This document shows, in pieces, positions 53,906-62,766 of a stretch of DNA of 64,000 nt. This DNA is from DATHXC01 sp035459965 (GTDB lineage Bacteria; Pseudomonadota; Gammaproteobacteria; Burkholderiales; Methylophilaceae). The notes beneath the pieces are model-generated. The model had not been told where the DNA came from. It saw only the letters and a program-made list of their open reading frames with translations, and ran no database searches. A program made the translations under genes and the position numbers. How positions within the stretch are numbered: position 1 is the stretch's first letter; each line of letters starts with the position of its first letter. The stretch lies in assembly GCA_035459965.1 (NCBI GenBank), contig DATHXC010000011.1, forward strand, positions 72,994 to 136,993. The letters are read 5' to 3'.

Positions 53906-54916
53906 CTAATCGATTTTCTTGCCGACTTTTTTCTTGCTGGCAATTGGTGAAGCGTCGTTTTGCTTGCTATCGTTCTTGATCGAGCGGGTTATTTCACGAT
54001 GCTGTCGCTGCATAAACTGCTTGGTGCCGTTGATGCCGCGTAATACCAGCATATGGTTACGCACAGCGACTTCTACCAGTACCGCGATGTTGCGGCCTGC
54101 TGCTACCGGAATCATCACTTTGGGAATCTTTACGCCCAAGATTTTTTCATTGTGCGATTTAATGTTCAGCCTGTCCAGCTTTTGCGGGCTGAGTGTGTCC
54201 GCCATTTCTAGCTGCACGATAAGGTCTAGCGGCTTGGTAGGTTTGACAGCATTATCGCCAAACAGCGCGCGAATATTCAGCACACCCAGACCGCGTACCT
54301 CTAGAAAGTCCTGCAGCAATGCGGGGCAGCGGCCTTCTATGCGGTCCGGCGCAATTCGGAAAAAATCAACCACATCGTCTGCTACCAGGCGGTGGCCGCG
54401 CGAGATAAGCTCAAGCGCCAATTCGCTCTTACCAATAGCCGGACTGCCCTCTATCAGTACGCCAAATCCCTGCACCTCGATAAATACCCCGTGTGAACTG
54501 ACGGATTCCGCCACTGCCTGTGCGAGGTAATGGCTGAGCACATCCATCAGCCCGGGGCTTTGCAAGGGTGAGGTGAATAAAGGCGTACGGTATTCGTCCG
54601 CGGCTGTCAGCAGGGCATCGGGTGGAGTTTCGCCATTGGCGACTACGACTGCGGCGAGATCGGTGGAGAACAGGTTGCGGATGGCTTGTGCCAGCTCTTT
54701 GGTTTTGAGGCTGCGCAGGTAGTCCATCTCGGCACACCCCAGCACTTGTACGCGGTTGGGATGCACGAAATTGAGATGGCCGATTAGCGCCAGTGAGGGT
54801 TTGGTGACAGTCTCGCTTGATAGCAGGTTGTCACCGCCCGCATTACCAGCTACCCACGTCAACTTGAGGTTGCGGCGGGTGTCTTTATACAGCTGGTTTA
54901 CGCTAATCTCAGCCAT
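53906..54916 (-). CDS. hprK: HPr kinase/phosphorylase
   Basis: A 336-residue enzyme that phosphorylates and dephosphorylates HPr at Ser46. H142 (SHGVF), the P-loop at 157-164 (GSPAIGKS), the VADDVV acidic stretch and the LEVRGLGVLNI signature are present. The P-loop keeps the Walker A pattern but differs from the usual GDSGxGKS in three positions. The C-terminus is Lys/Asp-rich. It follows hpf on the same strand with a 15-base gap. Confidence 0.94.
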   Translation of the reverse strand: MAEISVNQLYKDTRRNLKLTWVAGNAGGDNLLSSETVTKPSLALIGHLNFVHPNRVQVLGCAEMDYLRSLKTKELAQAIRNLFSTDLAAVVVANGETPPDALLTAADEYRTPLFTSPLQSPGLMDVLSHYLAQAVAESVSSHGVFIEVQGFGVLIEGSPAIGKSELALELISRGHRLVADDVVDFFRIAPDRIEGRCPALLQDFLEVRGLGVLNIRALFGDNAVKPTKPLDLIVQLEMADTLSPQKLDRLNIKSHNEKILGVKIPKVMIPVAAGRNIAVLVEVAVRNHMLVLRGINGTKQFMQRQHREITRSIKNDSKQNDASPIASKKKVGKKID

Positions 54917-54931
54917 GGTTTTGTTGAATAA

Positions 54932-55270
54932 TTACTCTGGTTCTATTTCGGACGCCTGGTGTTTCAAGGCGCCATTCGTTTTGTGGTGGTCGGCGTGCTT
55001 TTCCTTGTGTTTCAGCACTTGTCGATCCAGTTTATCGGCGAGGGTATCGATGGCGCTGTACATGTTTTCATCACTGCTTTCGGCATGGATGTCATTACCC
55101 GGTACATGGATGGTAGCTTCTGCTTTTTGTACCAGCTTTTCAACACTCATAGTGACCTTGACATCAATCACGTGGTCGAAATGATTACTGACTCGTGCCA
55201 GCTTGCCATGAATATATTCGCGCATAGCTGGAGTGATTTCGAGATGATGGCCGGTGAGGTTTAAGTTCAT
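54932..55270 (-). CDS. hpf: Ribosome hibernation promoting factor
   Basis: A 112-residue short-form HPF that binds the 30S subunit and stabilises inactive ribosomes. It has the family start NLTGHHLEITPAMREYI and KVTMSVEKLVQKAEATIHV; the tail is polar and His/Lys-rich. The ATG at 55270 has AAGGAGTCAAAC upstream; the longer frame to 55309 lacks this. Next to rpoN, as in most Proteobacteria. Confidence 0.94.
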   Translation of the reverse strand: MNLNLTGHHLEITPAMREYIHGKLARVSNHFDHVIDVKVTMSVEKLVQKAEATIHVPGNDIHAESSDENMYSAIDTLADKLDRQVLKHKEKHADHHKTNGALKHQASEIEPE

Positions 55271-55356
55271 GTTTGACTCCTTAAATGTGAAACCTACTAA
55301 AAAGTACAACTACTAACTTAACGTAAAACGCTTACAGCAAATTCACAATGGGCAAT

Positions 55357-56814
55357 TTATAGCGATTTACGTTGGTTCGCCGCGGGTATGTTGAGGGACT
55401 CGCGGTACTTGGCAATCGTGCGCCTCGCAACGACGATGCCTTGTTTACTCAGAACATCGGTGATCTGATTATCTGATAGCGGTTTTTTCGGGTTTTCTTC
55501 TGCCACCATTTGCTTGATGAGCGCACGAATCGCCGTGGCGGAGCAAGCGCCACCAGACTCAGTAGCCACATGGCTGCCAAAGAAGTACTTAAGCTCGTAA
55601 ACGCCACGCGGTGTGAGCATGTACTTACGTGTAGTCACCCGTGAAACCGTGGATTCATGTAATTCCAGCTCATCTGCGATCTCACGCAGCACCAGTGGAC
55701 GCATGGCCACTTCGCCGTGTTCGAAGAAGTTGCGCTGTCTGTCCACAATCGCCTGTGATACACGCAATATGGTGGAGAAGCGCTGCTGGATATTCTTGAT
55801 CATCCATTTCGCTTCCTGCATCTGGCTCATCAGGTATTGGCTGGAGCTATCGCGGTTACGCTTGAGGATGCCCGCATACAGCTGGTTGATGCGCAGCTTG
55901 GGCACTACTTCATCGTTGAGGCTGGCGATCCAGATACCCTTGGTCTTCTTGACGATGATTTCATGCTGGATATAGTGATCCGAGCCGATTTTGGTGAACT
56001 CGCCACCTGGCCTGGGGTTGAGCTGGACCACTAGCTGTTGTACCAGGCGTAAGGTTTCATCGTCGCAATGCAGCAGTTTGCGCAACTTCACATAGTCACG
56101 TGCTGCCAGCAGGTTCAGGTGCTGTTCCGCTACAGTGCGTGCCAGATCAAGGTGCGGGGTATCTTCATCCATGACCTGCAGTTGCAGCGACAGGCACTCG
56201 GCCAGATTGCGTGCGCCTATGCCTGGCGGATCCAGATGCTGGATATGCTTGAGTGCGGTCTGCAGCTCCAGCAGGTCCACTTCCAGCTCTGGCGGCAATA
56301 TTTCTGATAGCTCTTCCAGCGGGAACTCCAAGTAGCCATCATCATTGATGGCATCTACCAGCAGCCCGCACAATGTGAGGTCACGCTCGGATAGCGGCAT
56401 GAGTGAAATCTGGCTGATCAAGTGTTCGCGCAAGGTGAGGGATATCGATTCCTGAAAGCCGAAATCATTGTCATCATCGCTGCCGGAGCTGTTCTCTTCC
56501 CAACGATTGCCGCTGCCCGAGAATTCAAAGTAATCATCGCCGAATTCTTCCTGACGTGGCGCTTCGCCTTCTAATTTTTCGGCAGGTGCGGGAGTGCTAG
56601 TCTCAGGCGCAGAGCCGGAAGGAATGAAGCTATCAGCAATTGCCGTGCCGTCTTCGTTTTTATCGGAGCGTTCGAGCAGGGGGTTTTCCTGCAGAATAGT
56701 TTCCAGCTCCTGATTGAGTTCCTGGGTAGATAACTGCAGCAAGCGGATGGATTGCTGCAACTGCGGTGTGAGCGCAAGGTGCTGGGAAAATTTGAGTTGT
56801 AAGCTTTGTTTCAT
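55357..56814 (-). CDS. rpoN: RNA polymerase sigma-54 factor
   Basis: A 485-residue sigma factor for promoters that need AAA+ activators. The N-terminal Gln/Leu-rich region I (LKFSQHLALTPQLQQSIRLL) is followed by an acidic, variable region II (about 65-120), the core-binding and helix-turn-helix parts, and the RpoN box ARRTIAKYRE near the C-terminus. It lies between lptB and hpf, its standard place. Confidence 0.97.
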   Translation of the reverse strand: MKQSLQLKFSQHLALTPQLQQSIRLLQLSTQELNQELETILQENPLLERSDKNEDGTAIADSFIPSGSAPETSTPAPAEKLEGEAPRQEEFGDDYFEFSGSGNRWEENSSGSDDDNDFGFQESISLTLREHLISQISLMPLSERDLTLCGLLVDAINDDGYLEFPLEELSEILPPELEVDLLELQTALKHIQHLDPPGIGARNLAECLSLQLQVMDEDTPHLDLARTVAEQHLNLLAARDYVKLRKLLHCDDETLRLVQQLVVQLNPRPGGEFTKIGSDHYIQHEIIVKKTKGIWIASLNDEVVPKLRINQLYAGILKRNRDSSSQYLMSQMQEAKWMIKNIQQRFSTILRVSQAIVDRQRNFFEHGEVAMRPLVLREIADELELHESTVSRVTTRKYMLTPRGVYELKYFFGSHVATESGGACSATAIRALIKQMVAEENPKKPLSDNQITDVLSKQGIVVARRTIAKYRESLNIPAANQRKSL

Positions 56815-56848
56815 GATGTTGTTGTCAGTCTGGTCGCCTATATGTTGT

Positions 56849-57571
56849 TTACAGGCGGAAATCCTTGCCGAGATACACTTCTCTCACGGAATCATTATGG
56901 ATAATTTCGCTGGGTGCGCCAGCAGCAAATACACGACCCTCATTCACAATATACGCTCTATCGCAGATGCCGAGTGTTTCACGCACATTATGATCGGTAA
57001 TTAATACGCCGATATTGCGTTCGGTTAAAAAGCGGATGATCTTCTGTATATCCAGTACGGCGATCGGGTCTATGCCCGCAAACGGTTCATCCAGCAGGAT
57101 AAAACGTGGATTAGTCGCCAGGCAACGTGCAATTTCCACCCGGCGTCGCTCACCACCGGAAAGGCTAACTGCCGCACTGTTGCGGATATGCGTAATATGC
57201 AGGTCCTGCAGTAATGCTTCAAGCTGCGCCTGCATCTGCGCATCGGTGAGTTTTTGCAATTCAAGTATCGACAGGATATTTTCTGCCACCGTCATCTTGC
57301 GGAATATCGAAGGCTCCTGCGGCAGGTAAGCCAGGCCCATGCGCGCACGCTGGTGCATCGGCAGGCGACTGATATCCTTGCCATCGAGCAGGATGCGCCC
57401 GTCATCCAGCGGTACCAAGCCCACAATCATATAAAAGCTGGTGGTCTTGCCCGCGCCGTTAGGGCCGAGCAGACCGACGACTTCGCCGCTGTTAAGCTGT
57501 AGCGAAATGTCTTGCACCACGGTGCGTGCTTTATATTTTTTACGTAGACCGACTACGACTAATTCACTCAT
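56849..57571 (-). CDS. lptB: LPS export ATPase LptB
   Basis: A 240-residue ABC ATPase that powers LPS extraction from the inner membrane with LptF/G/C (LptF/G not in the window). Walker A is GPNGAGKTT (37-45), the signature is LSGGERRR, Walker B is FILLDEPFAGIDP and the switch histidine lies in LITDHNVRE. Gap to lptA is 72 bases. Confidence 0.97.
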   Translation of the reverse strand: MSELVVVGLRKKYKARTVVQDISLQLNSGEVVGLLGPNGAGKTTSFYMIVGLVPLDDGRILLDGKDISRLPMHQRARMGLAYLPQEPSIFRKMTVAENILSILELQKLTDAQMQAQLEALLQDLHITHIRNSAAVSLSGGERRRVEIARCLATNPRFILLDEPFAGIDPIAVLDIQKIIRFLTERNIGVLITDHNVRETLGICDRAYIVNEGRVFAAGAPSEIIHNDSVREVYLGKDFRL

Positions 57572-57643
57572 TTATTCTTATTCAGTTCAATCTTCCTGGG
57601 TTTTAGTTCTATGGTTTAGCTTAATGTTAAGCGGTACCAAACA

Positions 57644-58195
57644 TTAGTTACTCGCTGGCGGAGTACCGGCAGCAGGTTTGTTTTTTGGCTGGATGATCGC
57701 TTTCACGCGTCCGGTGGGCGTGGCTGCAGTGGCAGCCTGAGAACCACCACCAATCACTTCTGCATATTCTGCATTGGCGTCATAGCTGATGTAATCGCCG
57801 TGCACAATGTCCTCACCGCGTTTTACCCAGGCCTTGGTGTACAACTGTACTTTATCCATACGGCCATCATACTCAATTCGCTGCGCACTACCTTCCATGT
57901 ACTCGTCCTTGCCATCGCGCTTTTGCTTGAAGGTGGTCGGGTTGCCGTAAGAGGTGCTGTGCTGGAAGCCTTGCTGGTCTTCACGCACCACCAGTTTATC
58001 ACCGCGGATAATCAACGTGCCTTGGGTCAATATGACATTGCCGGTGTAGATGCTGGTTTTTTTCGCATCATTCACGGTCACCGTATCTGCTTCCAATTCA
58101 ATCGGCTTTTCCCGGTCGGCCTTTTCAGCTTGCACGCTAAATGCTGACAGCGTCAGTGTTATGAGCAGCATGCTACGGTGAAGCGTGTTGACCAT
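57644..58195 (-). CDS. lptA: LPS transport periplasmic protein LptA
   Basis: A 183-residue periplasmic bridge protein with a signal peptide (about 1-23) and the OstA-like beta-jellyroll (PIELEADTVTVNDAKKTSIY, GNVILTQGTLIIRGDKLVV). The C-terminal 20 residues are Pro/Ala-rich. The ATG at 58195 has GGAGATAAT just upstream; the frame continues to 58231, inside lptC, without an RBS. Confidence 0.93.
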   Translation of the reverse strand: MVNTLHRSMLLITLTLSAFSVQAEKADREKPIELEADTVTVNDAKKTSIYTGNVILTQGTLIIRGDKLVVREDQQGFQHSTSYGNPTTFKQKRDGKDEYMEGSAQRIEYDGRMDKVQLYTKAWVKRGEDIVHGDYISYDANAEYAEVIGGGSQAATAATPTGRVKAIIQPKNKPAAGTPPASN

Positions 58196-58196
58196 A

Positions 58197-58961
58197 TTAT
58201 CTCCGGGTTTCATTTTGGACAGGTTTAGCATGGCGTTTATCTGCGGTTGAATTGGTTAGGTTGGTTTTAACAGTTTTTGTCCTGGTATTGCTCTTGTTCG
58301 CACTATCTTGGTCGACTGCCTTTTTACTAGTTGTTTTGCTATTACTTGTTTTATTAACTGCTTTTTTTACCGCCGCTTTCTTGGGTGGGTTGGGGTTTTC
58401 ATAGTGGGCCCTTACCTTTTGCAGCAATGTCATGGTCTGCTGTTTTTTATCGAAAATCATGCCGGTGGCATGGATCACGGTTTTGGGTGCTTGCGTAATC
58501 ACTACAGGTCGATCCGTTGTTGCCATATTTTTGTTGGGGTAAATCTTTATATATTCGGTGGCCAGGGTCATCTCCCCTTTACCCTCAAATGCTTGCCTTA
58601 CTACTTTAACATTATCCATAAATTCGACATTCTCGCCATTGCCGGATACCACACCACGTTGACCCTCAATTTGCATATAGGGCTTGTCCACCCCATACAT
58701 GGTAAACCTTGGCCGCTCCAGGTTGGTACTGTCATCATCAGGATAATGCTTCATTGAAACTGCCGCCAGCATGTACTCCAGATTTCCACTCACATCCGTT
58801 TTGGATGTCACAAAATTGTTCAGGAAGTAATCCGGATCATGGCGGCTATTTCCCGCTGGCTTTGGTTCCGGTGCCTGCACGCTATGGTCTATCCATAGTG
58901 TGAGCAAGGCCAGAAACGCAAGCAGTGCGAGTGGAAATAAAATTGTAGGGCGACCATACAT
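58197..58961 (-). CDS. lptC: LPS export protein LptC with basic C-terminal extension
   Basis: A 254-residue protein with one membrane anchor (about 5-25) and the LptC jellyroll (about 35-188), which receives LPS from LptB2FG and passes it to LptA. Residues 190-254 are an added tail made mainly of Lys, Ser, Thr, Asn and Ala, strongly basic; E. coli LptC is 191 residues long. It ends one base before the lptA start. Confidence 0.9.
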   Translation of the reverse strand: MYGRPTILFPLALLAFLALLTLWIDHSVQAPEPKPAGNSRHDPDYFLNNFVTSKTDVSGNLEYMLAAVSMKHYPDDDSTNLERPRFTMYGVDKPYMQIEGQRGVVSGNGENVEFMDNVKVVRQAFEGKGEMTLATEYIKIYPNKNMATTDRPVVITQAPKTVIHATGMIFDKKQQTMTLLQKVRAHYENPNPPKKAAVKKAVNKTSNSKTTSKKAVDQDSANKSNTRTKTVKTNLTNSTADKRHAKPVQNETRR

Positions 58962-59013
58962 GCAGATTACTTTTTAGATGCGAGCTTTATATTTAATGAG
59001 CAAATTAAAGGGA

Positions 59014-59550
59014 CTATTTTAAGTACTTTGCCATTTGCCCATCAAACGTACCCTGTGCCTTCATGATGATTTCACACACCTCACGTATCGCGCCACGGCC
59101 AGCCTGCAAGGTGGTGACATAATGTGCATACTCTTTTACCAGTGGCATGCCATGCGGCACGGTAATCCCCAACCCTGCGCGCCTGATAGGTGGAATATCG
59201 ATCACGTCATCACCCATGAATACACATTCATCAGCATTCACTTCCATCTCTTTAAGCAGCGCATTGAATGCTTCCAGCTTATCTTCCGCGCCTTGATGAA
59301 TATGCTTGATACCGGTATTTTCTGCGCGCTTAAGCACCACTTGAGAAGTGCGTCCAGTCACTATTGCCATCCTGACACCGGTTTTGCGCAGCATTTTCAT
59401 GCCCAGCCCATCGTGCGAATGAAAAGTCTTGAACTCAAGGCCATCGTCACCCAAGCCTAAGCCCCCATCCGTCATGATGCCATCTACATCCAGTACCAGT
59501 ACTTTTATTTTCTTGGCACGTTCCATTATTTCTTGCATGTCCAGAACCAT
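59014..59550 (-). CDS. kdsC: KDO 8-phosphate phosphatase
   Basis: A 178-residue HAD phosphatase that frees KDO for LPS core synthesis. It has the HAD motif DVDGIMTDGG (aspartates near residue 20-22), VTGRTS, and GDDVIDIP. No cap domain, which fits the tetrameric KdsC type. It starts two bases after the kdsD stop and precedes lptC by 52 bases. Confidence 0.95.
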   Translation of the reverse strand: MVLDMQEIMERAKKIKVLVLDVDGIMTDGGLGLGDDGLEFKTFHSHDGLGMKMLRKTGVRMAIVTGRTSQVVLKRAENTGIKHIHQGAEDKLEAFNALLKEMEVNADECVFMGDDVIDIPPIRRAGLGITVPHGMPLVKEYAHYVTTLQAGRGAIREVCEIIMKAQGTFDGQMAKYLK

Positions 59551-59552
59551 CT

Positions 59553-60620
59553 TTATACGACCTTTGCCATGAGTAAATCGTGCATATTAAGCGCACCCAC
59601 AAGATTGCCCTGGGTATCGACTACCAGCAGGGCGCTGATCTTTCTTTGCTCCATCATGGCAACCGCATCCACTGCCAGTTGATCCGGCTCTATATGTTGC
59701 GGGTTGGCATGCATCACATCACGCATGACGGTAGTATTGATATTGACCCCGTTTTCAAAGGCACGGCGTAAATCGCCATCAGTGAAAATGCCGATAGGAT
59801 AATTCGCCGCATCGACAATCGCTGTCATGCCCAGGCCTTTGCGTGACATTTCCAGCAAGCCGTCTTTCACGGAGGCCTCGGCTGCAATACGCGGTATCGC
59901 CTCGCCTTTACGCATAATATCGTGCACATGGATCAATAATTTTCGTCCCAGGCTACCGCCGGGGTGCGAGCGCGCAAAGTCTTCAGCTGAAAAACCGCGC
60001 AGATCCAGCACCGTGACAGCCAATGCGTCACCAAGGGCGAGCATCGCAGTCGTACTGGCTGTAGGGGACAGTCCCAAGGGGCAGGCCTCTTGCGCGACAT
60101 AAGTATCAAGCGCTACATCGGCCTGTTCAGCCAGTGAAGATTTGCTGTTGCCGGTAATACTGATCAGCTTTGTCCCCAGGCGTTTTAGCACAGGCAATAT
60201 CGCAAGTAGCTCATCGCTTTCACCAGAGTAGGACAAGGCAATCACCACATCATCCTTGGTGATCATGCCCAGGTCGCCATGGCTGGCTTCGGCGGGGTGC
60301 ATAAAGAAAGCAGGGGTGCCGGTGCTGGCAAGGGTAGAAGCAATTTTATTGGCGATATGGCCGGATTTGCCCATACCACTCACCACAACGCGGCCCTGGC
60401 ATTGTAAAATGAGGGTAACCGCACGCGTGAACTGCTCGTCCAGCCTTAATGCAAGCGCCTCAACGGCATGTGCTTCAATCAACAGAACTTCTTTAGCCAA
60501 CTCGATGGGTGTCTTGGGCGCCATAGATGAATTTGCGACTATAGAAGAATTTGCAATAGATGTGCTGCCAGCAGGATTGATTTTTTGTAACTTCTTATTT
60601 GGTAAGTTTGATATTCCCAT
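59553..60620 (-). CDS. kdsD: Arabinose 5-phosphate isomerase
   Basis: A 355-residue enzyme that makes arabinose 5-phosphate from ribulose 5-phosphate for KDO. The SIS domain (about 70-200: VVSGMGKSGHIANKIASTLASTGTP) is followed by two CBS domains (about 230-350). The first 32 residues form a Ser/Asn/Ile-rich stretch with an in-frame repeat not found in E. coli KdsD; M33 at 60524 (MAPKTPIEL) is an alternative start. Neither start has a clear RBS. Confidence 0.93.
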   Translation of the reverse strand: MGISNLPNKKLQKINPAGSTSIANSSIVANSSMAPKTPIELAKEVLLIEAHAVEALALRLDEQFTRAVTLILQCQGRVVVSGMGKSGHIANKIASTLASTGTPAFFMHPAEASHGDLGMITKDDVVIALSYSGESDELLAILPVLKRLGTKLISITGNSKSSLAEQADVALDTYVAQEACPLGLSPTASTTAMLALGDALAVTVLDLRGFSAEDFARSHPGGSLGRKLLIHVHDIMRKGEAIPRIAAEASVKDGLLEMSRKGLGMTAIVDAANYPIGIFTDGDLRRAFENGVNINTTVMRDVMHANPQHIEPDQLAVDAVAMMEQRKISALLVVDTQGNLVGALNMHDLLMAKVV

Positions 60621-60786
60621 AGCATCAAGTATAAAAGGGAATGCACTGCGAATAAAGGAAGAATAAGCAAATAACGCTCACTTTTACCTGATTTTCTGCA
60701 AGCCAATGTAAAGGCGGCATAATTTTTGCCTAGATATAGCTAATGCCTAACTAATAGACTAATTAACACAACTAAAATAATAAATT

Positions 60787-62766
60787 ATGCACGATACACT
60801 CCCAGCGATTTTAGTTTTGCTCACCAGTTCGGTGCTAGCCGTGGCCTTTTTTCGTGCTTTCCGCCTGCCAGCCATGCTGGCCTATTTTCTGGTAGGTCTG
60901 GCACTCGGTCCGCAAACCTTTGGTGTATTGCCAGATACTGAAGCCAATCGTGAGCTAGCCGAGTTTGGCATCGTCTTCCTCATGTTCAGCATCGGGCTGG
61001 AGTTCAGCCTGCCCCAGCTATACGCAATGCGGCGTACGGTATTGGGTCTTGGGGGTGCGCAAGTGGCGCTCACCATGGCAGGCACCATGGCCGTCTGTAT
61101 CCTGCTCGGCCTCAGTTGGCCAGCGGCGCTTGTCATCGGTGGTGCTATCACTATGTCATCTACCGCGATTGTTTCAAAACTACTGGTAGAGCGGCTGGAC
61201 CTCAATGCACGCCACGGACGCCTGTCCATCGGTGTGCTGTTGTTCCAGGATATCGCCGTAGTACCACTCCTAGTGCTCATTCCAGCATTATCCCAGCACG
61301 GTGGTGACCTGGTACATACCTTGATCATCGCGCTGTTCAAGGCAGCGGCGATGCTGACCTTCCTTTTCGTGTTTGGCAAAAGCCTGATGAATCGCTGGTT
61401 TGGCTTGGTGGCCCGCCAGCGTTCTCGCGAGCTGTTTGTGATGAACGTGCTGATGGTGACGCTCATGCTGGCCTATGCCACCAAGCTGGCGGGCTTGTCA
61501 TATGCGCTGGGTGCTTTTATTGCAGGGATGTTGATCTCCGAAACGCGTTATCGTTACCAGGTGGAATCCGATATCGCCTCATTCCGCGACATTCTGCTTG
61601 GGCTGTTCTTCGTCACTGTCGGCATGTTGCTGGATGTGCAGCAACTTGCTTCCAATATTGGCCTAGTGCTGCTGGTGCTGGTGGGCTTGATCGTGTTCAA
61701 GTCTCTGGTCGTAGCCGTACTCAGCCGCCTGTTTGGGTATGAACCCGGCGTGGCAATACGCGCAGGGGTAACGCTGGCGCAGGCTGGCGAGTTCAGTTTC
61801 GTTTTGCTTGCACTAGGGCTGGAACACGGCCTGCTGACTGGTCAGGCCTTACAGGTGGTATTGGCAGCATCGCTGCTGTCCATGGTAATTGCGCCATTTA
61901 TCATCCAGCACAACCTGCAGATTGCCGAGTTCTTCTCGCGTAGCTACACGCGCAACCGCAGCAAGCAGATAGAAGGCATCGAAGCGGCGGGCAAGGAATT
62001 ATCCGACCATGTGATTATTTGTGGATTCGGCCGTAGCGGACAGTACCTGGCGCGTTTCCTGGCAGAAGAGCATATCCCGTTCATTGCGCTGGATATCGAT
62101 CTCACCCGGGTACAAGAGGCCGCCGCAGCGGGCGAAAATGTGATGTATGGCGATGCCAGCAAGCGCATAGTGCTGCGTGCCGCCGGAGTAGACCGTGCCA
62201 AGGCGCTGATTATCAGCTATAGCGATGCGCCCTCCACCTTGAGGATTCTGCATGTCACACAGGAAAGCTATCCCGATTTGCCGGTGGTGGTGCGTACCGT
62301 GGACGATTCCAATATGGAATCTTTCCGCGCTGCCGGTGCCACCGAAGTCGTGCCGGAAGTGCTGGAAGGCAGCCTGATGCTGGCTTCACATGCGCTGGTA
62401 TTGCTGGGCGTGCCGCTTAACCGCGTGGTCAAGCGCATCCGCCTGTTTCGTGAAGAGCGCTACAAAATGTTCAAGGGCTTCTTCCACGGCGCATCCGATC
62501 TCGAGCAGGAAATCCATGAAAGGCAACAGCCACGCCTGCATTCGGTGGCCATCCCACCGCGTGCCTATTGCATCGGCAAGCGCGTGATCGACATGGGGCT
62601 GGAAGGCTTCAGCGTAGAGGCCAAGACCGTACGCGGCATGAACCTCAAGCAGACTGAGGCCACGCCGCACACTGTGTTGAGAGAAGGCGATGTGATCGTG
62701 TTGCTAGGCGGGCCCGAAGATCTGGTGAGCGCAGAGAAAATCCTGCTCACCGGTAAATACAAATGA
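60787..62766 (+). CDS. Kef-type monovalent cation:proton antiporter (CPA2)
   Basis: A 659-residue inner-membrane transporter with about 12-13 helices (1-385), a cytoplasmic RCK/TrkA-N domain (about 400-520: HVIICGFGRSGQYLARFL) and a TrkA-C domain (about 570-655). KefB/KefC-like, exchanging K+ for protons. No KefF/KefG-like ancillary gene is adjacent. It is divergent from kdsD, and its stop overlaps the next gene by four bases (ATGA). Confidence 0.92.
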   Translation: MHDTLPAILVLLTSSVLAVAFFRAFRLPAMLAYFLVGLALGPQTFGVLPDTEANRELAEFGIVFLMFSIGLEFSLPQLYAMRRTVLGLGGAQVALTMAGTMAVCILLGLSWPAALVIGGAITMSSTAIVSKLLVERLDLNARHGRLSIGVLLFQDIAVVPLLVLIPALSQHGGDLVHTLIIALFKAAAMLTFLFVFGKSLMNRWFGLVARQRSRELFVMNVLMVTLMLAYATKLAGLSYALGAFIAGMLISETRYRYQVESDIASFRDILLGLFFVTVGMLLDVQQLASNIGLVLLVLVGLIVFKSLVVAVLSRLFGYEPGVAIRAGVTLAQAGEFSFVLLALGLEHGLLTGQALQVVLAASLLSMVIAPFIIQHNLQIAEFFSRSYTRNRSKQIEGIEAAGKELSDHVIICGFGRSGQYLARFLAEEHIPFIALDIDLTRVQEAAAAGENVMYGDASKRIVLRAAGVDRAKALIISYSDAPSTLRILHVTQESYPDLPVVVRTVDDSNMESFRAAGATEVVPEVLEGSLMLASHALVLLGVPLNRVVKRIRLFREERYKMFKGFFHGASDLEQEIHERQQPRLHSVAIPPRAYCIGKRVIDMGLEGFSVEAKTVRGMNLKQTEATPHTVLREGDVIVLLGGPEDLVSAEKILLTGKYK

